Assembly: GCA_947372225.1 (NCBI GenBank)
Contig: CANBSV010000073.1
Location: 1-13,671, forward strand
DNA from: Burkholderiales bacterium
GTDB lineage: Bacteria; Pseudomonadota; Gammaproteobacteria; Burkholderiales; Burkholderiaceae_C
DNA: 13,671 nt
Direction: 5' to 3'
The notes under the pieces were generated by a model, which had not been told where the DNA came from, did no database searches, and saw only the letters and a program-made list of their open reading frames with translations. Each line of letters begins with the position of its first letter. Within the stretch, counting starts at the first letter, position 1. Below, in pieces: positions 5,986-12,924 of the stretch. The position numbers were made by a program, and so were the translations under genes.

Positions 5986-8301
5986 ATGCGACCCATCTCC
6001 CCTCTATCTTTCGGCTTGTCGCTGTCGCGTCTGGCGCTGATGTCGATCGTGCTTTCGGTGTTGCTTCAAGCCTCTGCGGCGTGGGCGGTCGAGCCTTTCA
6101 GGCTCTCCGACATCCGCGTCGAAGGATTGCAGCGTGCCGATGCCGGCACCGTGTTTGCGTCGCTGCCGTTTCGCATCGGTGACAGTTATTCGGATGAGAA
6201 AGGCGCTGCGGCTTTGCGAGCGCTTTTCGCGACCGGGTTGTTCAAGGATGTCCGCATCGAGATTGACGGCACGGTCGCTGTGGTGATCGTCGAAGAGCGC
6301 TCGGTCATCAGCGGCATCGACTTCGTGGGGCTCAAGGAATTCGAGAAAGATGCGCTGATCAAGGCGCTCAAGGACTACGGCATTTCCGAGGGCCAGCCAT
6401 TCGACAAGGCGCTGGCCGATCGTGCCGAGCAAGAGCTCAAGCGTCAGTACTTGAGTCACAGCTTGTATGGCGTCGAGATCGTGACCACGGTGACGCCTCA
6501 GGAGCGCAACCGTGTCAACGTGACCTTCAACGTCACAGAAGGGGCGATGGCCCGGATTCGGGATATCCACGTCGTGGGCAACGCCGCGTTCAGTGAAAGC
6601 ACGCTGAAGGGATTGTTCGACCTGAGTGAGTCGGGCTGGTTGAGTTGGTACACCAAGTCCGATCGCTATTCGCGATCAAAGCTCAACGCTGACCTTGAAA
6701 CCCTGCGCGCTTATTACCTCAACCGCGGCTACCTTGAATTCAACATTGAATCCACTCAGGTCGCGATTTCTCCGGACAAGCAGGACATCTCCGTCACGAT
6801 CAATGTGAAGGAAGGTCAGCCCTACATCGTGACGGGCGTGAAGCTCGAAGGCGAGTACTTGTCCAAGGCGGATGAGTTCAAGTCCCTGGTCACCATCAAA
6901 CCCGGCGAGCCCTACCGCGCCGAGGATGTTGCCGCGACCACGAAGGCGTTCATCGAGAAATTCGGCACCTTTGGCTATGCATTCGCTCGCGTCGATGCCC
7001 GTCCGGACATTGATCGGGCCAACGGGCGGGTTGTGTTGAATCTGGTTGGAGATCCCCAGCGACGTGTCTACGTGCGGCGTATCAACGTGTCGGGAAATTC
7101 GCGATCACGCGACGAAGTGGTTCGCCGCGAATTCCGCCAGTTCGAGTCGTCGTGGTACGACGGCCGCAAGATCAAGTTGTCGCGCGATCGGGTTGACCGA
7201 CTGGGTTATTTCTCCGAGGTCAACATTGACACGGCCGAGGTCCCGGGCACTGCCGATCAGGTGGACCTGACCCTCACAGTCAAGGAAAAGCCAACGGGCA
7301 ACCTCATGCTGGGTGTCGGGTTCTCGAGCGCAGACAAACTGGCGCTGACCGCATCCGTCAAGCAGGACAACATCTTCGGTAGCGGCCACTACCTAGGTCT
7401 TGACATCAACACCAGCAAGTCGCAGTTCACCGTGGCGCTGAGCACCTCCGACCCCTACTACACGGTCGACGGCATTTCGCGATCGTTTGACGTCTACTAC
7501 CGCACCACCAAGCCGCTGAACAGCCGGGGCGAGGACTACAAGTTGATCACGCCGGGCGGCTCGGTTCGTTTCGGGGTTCCTTTCACGGAATACGACACGG
7601 TCTTTTTCGGGGTGGGCTACGAGCAAACCACCATCGAAGGCCGTGACAACATGCCCGACAGCTACTTCCGGTACCGCAAGCAGTTCGGTCCGACCAGCAC
7701 GTCGTTTCCTCTGACTGTGGGCTGGACGCGGGACTTGCGCGACAGCGCCCTGGTGCCAACCGAGGGCAGCTTTCAGCGTGCCAACGTCGACGTGGGCGTG
7801 GTGGGCGATCAGCGCTACTTCAAGACCGATTTGCAGTACCAGCAGTACTTCACCCCGATCCGCCGATTCACGTTGGCCATCAATGCTCAGGTCGGTTACG
7901 GTCATGGTCTGATGGGACGCGATTACCCCATCTTCAAGAACTTCTTCGGTGGCGGTCTGGGCTCTGTACGAGGCTTCGAACAGGGGTCACTGGGTCAGGT
8001 CGACAACTTGGGCGCCTTCATCGGCGGTAATCGGCGCTTGAATGTCAACACCGAGTTGTATGTGCCGTTGCCGGGCACAGGCAATGACCGAACCCTGCGG
8101 CTTTTCACTTACCTTGACTTCGGTAACGTCTGGGCCTCTCAGGACAAGCTGACCTTTGACAGCCTGCGCGCTTCAGTCGGCTTGGGTGTGAGTTGGGTGT
8201 CTCCTGTGGGGCCACTCAAAGTGAGTTACGGCTCGCCGATCAAGAAACAGCCAACAGATAGAATCCAAAAACTTCAATTCCAGATCGGGACCGCGTTTTG
8301 A
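5986..8301 (+). CDS. bamA: Outer membrane protein assembly factor BamA (Omp85)
   Basis: BamA is the core of the BAM complex that folds and inserts beta-barrel proteins into the outer membrane. The 771-residue precursor begins with a signal peptide whose hydrophobic core is LALMSIVLSVLL, with likely cleavage after Ala34 (AWA|VEPF). POTRA domains follow over roughly 36-430, the first opening FRLSDIRVEGLQRADAG. A C-terminal 16-strand barrel contains the Omp85 loop-6 motif VRGF (661-664) and ends in the aromatic terminal residue typical of barrels (QIGTAF). ATG 5986, seven bases after the rseP stop, gives a proper signal peptide. No Shine-Dalgarno is present; CCTCCT lies directly before the ATG. 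A TTG at 5962 or ATG at 6040 would give poorer N-termini. Its stop shares one base with skp. Confidence 0.97.
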   Translation: MRPISPLSFGLSLSRLALMSIVLSVLLQASAAWAVEPFRLSDIRVEGLQRADAGTVFASLPFRIGDSYSDEKGAAALRALFATGLFKDVRIEIDGTVAVVIVEERSVISGIDFVGLKEFEKDALIKALKDYGISEGQPFDKALADRAEQELKRQYLSHSLYGVEIVTTVTPQERNRVNVTFNVTEGAMARIRDIHVVGNAAFSESTLKGLFDLSESGWLSWYTKSDRYSRSKLNADLETLRAYYLNRGYLEFNIESTQVAISPDKQDISVTINVKEGQPYIVTGVKLEGEYLSKADEFKSLVTIKPGEPYRAEDVAATTKAFIEKFGTFGYAFARVDARPDIDRANGRVVLNLVGDPQRRVYVRRINVSGNSRSRDEVVRREFRQFESSWYDGRKIKLSRDRVDRLGYFSEVNIDTAEVPGTADQVDLTLTVKEKPTGNLMLGVGFSSADKLALTASVKQDNIFGSGHYLGLDINTSKSQFTVALSTSDPYYTVDGISRSFDVYYRTTKPLNSRGEDYKLITPGGSVRFGVPFTEYDTVFFGVGYEQTTIEGRDNMPDSYFRYRKQFGPTSTSFPLTVGWTRDLRDSALVPTEGSFQRANVDVGVVGDQRYFKTDLQYQQYFTPIRRFTLAINAQVGYGHGLMGRDYPIFKNFFGGGLGSVRGFEQGSLGQVDNLGAFIGGNRRLNVNTELYVPLPGTGNDRTLRLFTYLDFGNVWASQDKLTFDSLRASVGLGVSWVSPVGPLKVSYGSPIKKQPTDRIQKLQFQIGTAF

Positions 8302-8813
8302 TGAACAGGCATTTTGTTAAGGCTCTGGCCGCCTCGGTTCTTGTGGGTGCCGCGTTTGGCGTACAGGCCGATGAACTCAAGATCGGTTACGTGAACAGCG
8401 ATCGAGTGCTGCGCGACGCGACCCCGGCGAAGGCTGCACAAGCCAAGCTCGAGGCAGAGTTTTCGAAGCGCGACAAGGAGATGTCGGAGATCGCCGGAAA
8501 GATCAAGGCTGCCAGTGAAAAGCTCGAAAAAGAAGCTCCAACGCTGAGCGAGTCAGAGCGAACCCGCCGCCAGCGCGAACTGGTTGATCAGGATCGGGAG
8601 TTCCAGCGCAAGCGCCGTGAATTCCAAGAGGATCTGACACAGCGCAAGAACGAGGAACTGTCGGTGGTCGTGGAGCGGGCCAACAAGGTCATCAAGCAGA
8701 TTTTCGAATCCGAGAAATACGACTTGATCATCCAGGAAGCCGTCTTTGCCGGACCGCGCGTCGACATCACCGACAAGGTGGTCAAGGCATTGAATGCTCA
8801 AGGCGCCAAGTGA
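8301..8813 (+). CDS. skp: Periplasmic chaperone Skp/OmpH family
   Basis: Skp-family proteins form a periplasmic trimer with long helical arms that holds unfolded outer-membrane proteins before delivery to BamA. The 170-residue precursor has a signal peptide with likely cleavage after Ala23 (VQA|DELKIGYV). The mature N-terminus LKIGYVNSDRVL is characteristic. A highly charged coiled-coil stretch follows (about 45-135, rich in Lys, Glu, Arg and Gln), and then the C-terminal strand region YDLIIQEAVFAGPRVDITDKV (about 141-161). The start ATG 8301 shares its A with the bamA TGA stop (TGATG), with GGGA at 8287-8290 upstream; the TTG at 8298 would only add one Met. The direct bamA-skp-lpxD neighbourhood matches the conserved cluster. 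Overlap of 20 bp with lpxD. Confidence 0.95.
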   Translation: MNRHFVKALAASVLVGAAFGVQADELKIGYVNSDRVLRDATPAKAAQAKLEAEFSKRDKEMSEIAGKIKAASEKLEKEAPTLSESERTRRQRELVDQDREFQRKRREFQEDLTQRKNEELSVVVERANKVIKQIFESEKYDLIIQEAVFAGPRVDITDKVVKALNAQGAK

Positions 8814-9858
8814 CCCTGTCATCCAGTTTGCGCTCGGCGAACTTGCGGATCAACTCGGCGCAGAACTGATCGGTGATCCCGCCCTGTCAGTGAGCCGTAT
8901 CGGCTCGCTGGACAGCGCTACCCCGGACACCATTTCGTTCATCTCCAACCCGCGCTATCTTGCGCAGTTGGCCACCTCCAAAGCTGGCTGTGTCATCGTT
9001 TCAGCCGCACACCGCGATGCCGCCGTGGCGCGTGGTGCGACCTTGGTGGCCGTCGACCCCTACCTGTGTTTCGCGCGACTGACTCAACTGTGGGCGACGC
9101 GCAGGCGCGCTTCATTGGTGCCGGTCATTCATGAGAGCGCCGTGATCCATGCCGGCGCCCGCCTGGGAAGCATGGTGTCGGTCGGTCCACTGGCTGTCAT
9201 CGAGGATGCGGTCGTGATTGGAGACGGAGCGGTGATCGGAGCGCAGTGTTTCGTCGGTGAGGGCGCATCGGTTGGGCCGCTGACACGTCTTGCACCACAG
9301 GTGGTGCTGGGGTCGCGCTGCCACATCGGAGCCCGGGGTGTCATTCACGGGGGTGTGGTGATTGGTGCTGATGGTTTTGGCTTTGCGCCCAACCAAGGTC
9401 GCTGGGAAAAGATCGAACAACTGGGTGGCGTGCGCATAGGCGACGACGTCGAAATCGGCGCCAACACCTGCATCGATCGTGGCGCTTTGGACGACACCGT
9501 GATCGAAGATGGTGTGAAGCTCGACAACCTGGTTCAGATCGCTCACAACGTCCACGTCGGCGCACACACCGCGATGGCCGGCACGGCTGCGGTGGCGGGC
9601 AGCGCGCACATCGGTGCGCACTGCACGCTGGCCGGGGGCGCCGGCGTGTCCGGGCATGTGACTCTGGCCGACCACGTCCACATCTCGGCGCGGACCGTGG
9701 CCTCCCACTCGATCCTGCGGCCAGGTGTCTACACGGGCCTGTTTCCCATCGACGACAATGCCACTTGGGAAAAAAATGCGGCCACGTTGCGCCAGTTGCA
9801 CCGGTTGCGTGACCGCATCAGAGCGCTTGAGAAGAACAAAGAAACCGGAACCTCATGA
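8794..9858 (+). CDS. lpxD: UDP-3-O-(3-hydroxyacyl)glucosamine N-acyltransferase
   Basis: LpxD attaches the second 3-hydroxyacyl chain, from acyl-ACP, to the 2-amino group of UDP-3-O-acyl-glucosamine in the third step of lipid A synthesis. The protein has 354 residues against about 340 in the family. It has an N-terminal uridine-binding domain (about 1-110, with ISFISNPRYLAQL 47-59), then many left-handed beta-helix hexapeptide repeats (about 113-300, such as VIGDGAVIGA), GADGFGFAP (191-199) and a C-terminal helix. The catalytic His251 lies in QIAHNVHVG, aligned with His239 of E. coli, and His288 aligns with His276. ATG 8794 lies inside the skp 3' end, with AAGG (8784-8787) upstream and no better in-frame alternative. 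fabZ starts in an ATGA overlap with its stop. Confidence 0.97.
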   Translation: MLKAPSDPVIQFALGELADQLGAELIGDPALSVSRIGSLDSATPDTISFISNPRYLAQLATSKAGCVIVSAAHRDAAVARGATLVAVDPYLCFARLTQLWATRRRASLVPVIHESAVIHAGARLGSMVSVGPLAVIEDAVVIGDGAVIGAQCFVGEGASVGPLTRLAPQVVLGSRCHIGARGVIHGGVVIGADGFGFAPNQGRWEKIEQLGGVRIGDDVEIGANTCIDRGALDDTVIEDGVKLDNLVQIAHNVHVGAHTAMAGTAAVAGSAHIGAHCTLAGGAGVSGHVTLADHVHISARTVASHSILRPGVYTGLFPIDDNATWEKNAATLRQLHRLRDRIRALEKNKETGTS

Positions 9859-10295
9859 CGATGGACATCCACGAAATACTGAAAACGCTGCCGCACCGCT
9901 TTCCGATCCTGCTTGTGGACCGGGTCCTTGAGCTCGAAGTGGGTTCGCACATCAAGGCGCTCAAGAACGTGAGCATCAACGAGCCTTACTTCAGTGGACA
10001 TTTCCCGTTTCGCCCGGTGATGCCCGGGGTCTTGATGATCGAGGCCCTGGCTCAGACAGCCGCGATTCTTGGCTACAAGAGCTTTGGTGAATCGGGCGAC
10101 AACTCGGTGTTCTATTTCGCTGGCATCGACGACGCACGCTTCAAGCGGCCCGTCGAACCCGGCGATCAGATGATCCTTGAAGTCTGGCTCGAGCGGAAAA
10201 AGGCCAGCATCCTCAAGTTCAAGGCGCGTGCCTCGGTCGACGGAGACACTGTGGTCGAAGCGAATTTGCTTTGCACCACGCGCACCATCCTTTGA
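9855..10295 (+). CDS. fabZ: 3-hydroxyacyl-[acyl-carrier-protein] dehydratase FabZ
   Basis: FabZ dehydrates 3-hydroxyacyl-ACP to trans-2-enoyl-ACP in fatty acid elongation. It competes with LpxA and LpxD for the same 3-hydroxyacyl-ACP pool, which explains its place among lpx genes. The 146-residue hotdog-fold protein shows LPHRFPILLVDRV (12-24), SGHFPFRPVMPGVLMIEALAQ (48-68) with catalytic His49 and Glu63, and FAGIDDARFKRPVEPGDQ (88-105). The start ATG 9855 overlaps the lpxD stop (ATGA). A second in-frame ATG at 9861 gives MDIHEIL and sits at about ten bases from GGAA (9847-9850), so either is possible. A 63-bp gap with no strong structure separates it from lpxA. Confidence 0.97.
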   Translation: MTMDIHEILKTLPHRFPILLVDRVLELEVGSHIKALKNVSINEPYFSGHFPFRPVMPGVLMIEALAQTAAILGYKSFGESGDNSVFYFAGIDDARFKRPVEPGDQMILEVWLERKKASILKFKARASVDGDTVVEANLLCTTRTIL

Positions 10296-10358
10296 GGTCG
10301 GCTGCCAGTCGGCGTTTCAGACCCATCCATTGAAGAATCTCTCTCACACCGTCGCCGT

Positions 10359-11147
10359 ATGGCTTTGATTCATCCCACCGCGATCATCGAGGACGGGGCC
10401 GAGTTGGACGATTCGGTCCGCGTTGACGCCTTCAGCATCGTGCGCTCTTATGTGCGCATCGGTGCAGGCACAACCATCGGCCCGCATTGCGTGATCGAAG
10501 GCCGCACGACGATCGGGCGCGACAACCGCATCTTCCAGTTCTGCTCGATTGGCGCGATTCCGCAGGACAAGAAATACGCTGGCGAGCCCACCGAGTTGCG
10601 CATTGGGGATCGCAACACGATCCGCGAGGGTTGCACCTTCAACGTCGGCACCGTTCAGGACCGGGGCGTCACATCGATCGGTGACGACAACTGGGTGATG
10701 GGCTACGTGCACATCGCGCACGACTGCGAAGTGGGAAACCAGACCATCATGGCCAACTACGTTGGGCTGGCAGGACACGTTCAGTTGGGTGACTGGGCGA
10801 TCGTTGGCGGACTCAGCGGCTTGCATCAATTCGTGAAGGTCGGACCGCACGCGATGATCGGTTTTTCCAGCGCGGTGTCTCAGGACGTGCCCCCCTTCAT
10901 GACCGTCGACGGCAATCCGCTTGCGGTGCGTGGGTTCAACGTCGAAGGCTTGCGTCGCCGGGGTTTCAGCCCTGAGCGCATTGCGGTCATCAAGCAGATG
11001 CACCGCTTGCTCTATCGCGAGGGCCGCTCGCTTGAGCAGGCGCGCGATGCTATCGCTGCCTTGCCGTCGAGCATGCCCGAGGCGGCGGCTGACGTCGCCA
11101 CCATGAGCGCGTTTCTCGAGCATTCCCGCCGCGGTATCGCGCGCTGA
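10359..11147 (+). CDS. lpxA: Acyl-[ACP]-UDP-N-acetylglucosamine O-acyltransferase
   Basis: LpxA transfers a 3-hydroxyacyl chain from ACP to the 3-OH of UDP-GlcNAc, the first step of lipid A synthesis, in the cytoplasm. The 262-residue homotrimeric beta-helix protein has the standard length. It shows hexapeptide repeats from IHPTAIIEDGAEL onward, QDKKYAGEPTELRIGDRN (69-86), the active-site YVHIAHDC (117-123 region) with catalytic His121 (E. coli His125), His140 and His156 at the other conserved positions, and the helical tail NVEGLRRRGFS (194-204). The residue aligned with the E. coli chain-length ruler Gly173 is Phe169 (MIGFSSAV), which predicts shorter acyl chains. ATG 10359 has no clear Shine-Dalgarno, and no other start exists upstream in frame. 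Confidence 0.97.
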   Translation: MALIHPTAIIEDGAELDDSVRVDAFSIVRSYVRIGAGTTIGPHCVIEGRTTIGRDNRIFQFCSIGAIPQDKKYAGEPTELRIGDRNTIREGCTFNVGTVQDRGVTSIGDDNWVMGYVHIAHDCEVGNQTIMANYVGLAGHVQLGDWAIVGGLSGLHQFVKVGPHAMIGFSSAVSQDVPPFMTVDGNPLAVRGFNVEGLRRRGFSPERIAVIKQMHRLLYREGRSLEQARDAIAALPSSMPEAAADVATMSAFLEHSRRGIAR

Positions 11148-11183
11148 GCGTTCCCTTGCTCTCAGTGCGGCAGCCGATCACCC

Positions 11184-12332
11184 ATGCCTGATCGTGCGCC
11201 TCGCCTTGCGATGGTGGCCGGCGAAGCATCGGGCGACTTGCTGGCCGGCATGCTGCTGGGTGGCCTGAAGCGGCGCTGGCCGGATCTGACCTCCACAGGC
11301 ATAGGCGGACCCGAAATGGTGGCCCAGGGTTTCGAGCCTTGGTGGCCCAGTGACAAGCTGGCGGTGCGAGGCTACGTCGAAGTGCTCAGCCATTACCCTG
11401 AGCTGCTCGGAATTCGCAACCGGTTGACCAAGCGCTTGTTGGCCGATCCCCCAGATGTGTTCATCGGTGTCGATGCGCCCGATTTCAACCTCGACCTCGA
11501 AGTCAAGCTCAGAGCGAACGGTGTGCGCACCATTCATTTCATCGGTCCGTCGATCTGGGCCTGGCGCGGCGAGCGCATTGAAAAGATCAAGCGCGCTGTC
11601 GACCATGTGCTGTGCATTTTTCCGTTCGAACCTGCGCTCTATGCGAAGCACGGCGTTGCGGCGACCTATGTGGGCCACCCACTGGCCGATGCGATCCCGA
11701 TCGAGGTGCCGCGTCAGGCCAGTCGTGTGGCGCTGGCTCTGGATCCCGCCGATGTCGTCGTGGCGTTGCTGCCCGGCAGCCGCCGCGTGGAGATCAAGTA
11801 CATCGCTCCGGTCTTGCTGGCCGCCGCGCGCGAGATGAAACGCCGCCGCGGCGACCTGAAATTCGTGCTGCCGGCCGCACCGGGCTTGCGTTCCATGATT
11901 CAGCCGCTCATCGATGAGCATGCCCCTGACGTGGGAGTTCAACTCCTCGACGGCGGTTCGCATGAAGCGCTGGCCGCTTGCGATGTCACGTTGATCGCCA
12001 GCGGGACAGCAACTCTCGAGGCCGCGCTGTTCAAGCGGCCCATGGTGATCGTTTACAAGATGCACTGGCTGAGCGCGCAGATCATGAAGTTCAAGGGGGG
12101 CTATCAGCCCTGGGTCGGCTTGCCCAACATCTTGCTCGAGGACTTCGCGGTGCCTGAACTGCTCCAGGAAAGTGCGACCGCGGCAGGACTTGCCGATGCC
12201 GCGCTGGCATGGCTCGACAACCCGGCCGCGTGTGAGGCGCTGGCCACTCGCTTCGAGCGCCTCCATCACGAATTGCGCCGCAATACCGCACAGGCCGCCA
12301 CCGATGCGATCGCGAGCTTTCTTGCGCGCTGA
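11184..12332 (+). CDS. lpxB: Lipid-A-disaccharide synthase
   Basis: LpxB is a GT19-family peripheral membrane glycosyltransferase that joins UDP-2,3-diacylglucosamine and lipid X to make the lipid A disaccharide-1-phosphate. The 382 residues match the family length. Motifs seen: VAGEASGD (11-18), GIGGPEM (39-45), the catalytic-region DAPDFN (97-102), GPSIWAWRGERI (121-132), FPFEPALYAKHG (146-157), YVGHPLAD (162-169), LPGSRRVE (196-203) and IASGTATLEAAL (271-282). ATG 11184 is 36 bp after lpxA and lacks an obvious Shine-Dalgarno; it is the only start that keeps the full Rossmann strand before GEASGD. No promoter is evident in the gap, so it probably belongs to the lpx transcript. The 3' end overlaps the likely rnhB start. 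Confidence 0.97.
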   Translation: MPDRAPRLAMVAGEASGDLLAGMLLGGLKRRWPDLTSTGIGGPEMVAQGFEPWWPSDKLAVRGYVEVLSHYPELLGIRNRLTKRLLADPPDVFIGVDAPDFNLDLEVKLRANGVRTIHFIGPSIWAWRGERIEKIKRAVDHVLCIFPFEPALYAKHGVAATYVGHPLADAIPIEVPRQASRVALALDPADVVVALLPGSRRVEIKYIAPVLLAAAREMKRRRGDLKFVLPAAPGLRSMIQPLIDEHAPDVGVQLLDGGSHEALAACDVTLIASGTATLEAALFKRPMVIVYKMHWLSAQIMKFKGGYQPWVGLPNILLEDFAVPELLQESATAAGLADAALAWLDNPAACEALATRFERLHHELRRNTAQAATDAIASFLAR

Positions 12333-12924
12333 GCAATTGGCCCTGGGATGGGACGCACCGGGGCTCGTTGCCGGGGTGGACGAGGCCGGAAGGGGGCCGC
12401 TGGCCGGTCCGGTGGTTGCTGCGGCTGTCATGCTCGATGAACTTCAACCGATCCGCGGCTTGGCCGACTCGAAAAGGCTCTCTTCGAGCACCCGCGAGCG
12501 TCTTTTCGACGAGATCCGCGCCAAGGCTTTGTGCTGCTGCATCGCCGAAGCCAGCGTGGAGGAAATCGACCGCTTGAACATCCTTCAGGCGACGCTGCTG
12601 GCGATGCGCCGTGCGGTGGAAGGTCTGCGCCTGCGGCCCCATCGGGTGCTGGTCGATGGCAACCGGCTTCCGAAGTTGTCTGTACCTGCCGAGGCCATCG
12701 TGCAGGGTGATGCCAAGGTGCAGGCCATCTCGGCTGCATCGATCCTGGCCAAGGTGCATCGTGACAGGCTGTGTGTGCAGTTGCATGAACGGCACCCGCA
12801 GTACGGCTTCGACGCTCACAAGGGCTATGGAACGCAGGCGCACATGGCCGCCTTGCGAGAGCACGGCGCTTGCGCCGAGCATCGCCGTTCGTTTGCGCCC
12901 GTGCGCGCGGTGCTGCCGCCATGA
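12304..12924 (+). CDS. rnhB: Ribonuclease HII
   Basis: RNase HII cuts the RNA strand of RNA/DNA hybrids and nicks at single ribonucleotides misincorporated in DNA, starting ribonucleotide excision repair. From ATG 12304 the product is 206 residues, near the family size of about 200. It carries GVDEAGRGPLAGPVVAAAV (24-42), LADSKRLS (53-60), VLVDGN (115-120) and the GDAKVQAISAASILAKV stretch (135-151), then YGFDAHKGYGT. The four metal-binding acids are Asp26, Glu27, Asp118 and Asp136, with the same spacing as Asp16, Glu17, Asp108 and Asp126 in E. coli. The start is uncertain: ATG 12304 lies 29 bases inside lpxB without a clear ribosome binding site, while TTG 12337 follows the lpxB stop and would give 195 residues. 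The stop overlaps the next gene by four bases. Confidence 0.94.
   Translation: MRSRAFLRAEQLALGWDAPGLVAGVDEAGRGPLAGPVVAAAVMLDELQPIRGLADSKRLSSSTRERLFDEIRAKALCCCIAEASVEEIDRLNILQATLLAMRRAVEGLRLRPHRVLVDGNRLPKLSVPAEAIVQGDAKVQAISAASILAKVHRDRLCVQLHERHPQYGFDAHKGYGTQAHMAALREHGACAEHRRSFAPVRAVLPP

Noticed and set aside
4608..8850. Sigma-E-type promoters before rseP, bamA, skp or lpxD as in E. coli
   Set aside because: I looked for GGAACTT-like and TCTGA/TCAAA-like pairs at about 16 bases. Single half matches occur (for example GAACTT early in lpxD), but no properly spaced pair.
10296..10358. Terminator, riboswitch or promoter in the 63-bp fabZ-lpxA gap
   Set aside because: Only 3-4-bp stems, no T-run, and a TTGAAG with no usable -10 before the lpxA ATG. 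I see nothing convincing in it.
10344..11123. Antisense reading frame of 259 codons over lpxA
   Set aside because: In register with lpxA codons and explained by avoidance of TTA/CTA/TCA; no recognisable protein features.
11148..11183. Regulatory element in the 36-bp lpxA-lpxB gap
   Set aside because: No hairpin, T-run or promoter pair is visible.
11178..12431. Antisense reading frame of 417 codons across lpxB and the start of rnhB
   Set aside because: Same codon-register artefact as over pyrH/frr; the real genes on the + strand carry all family motifs.
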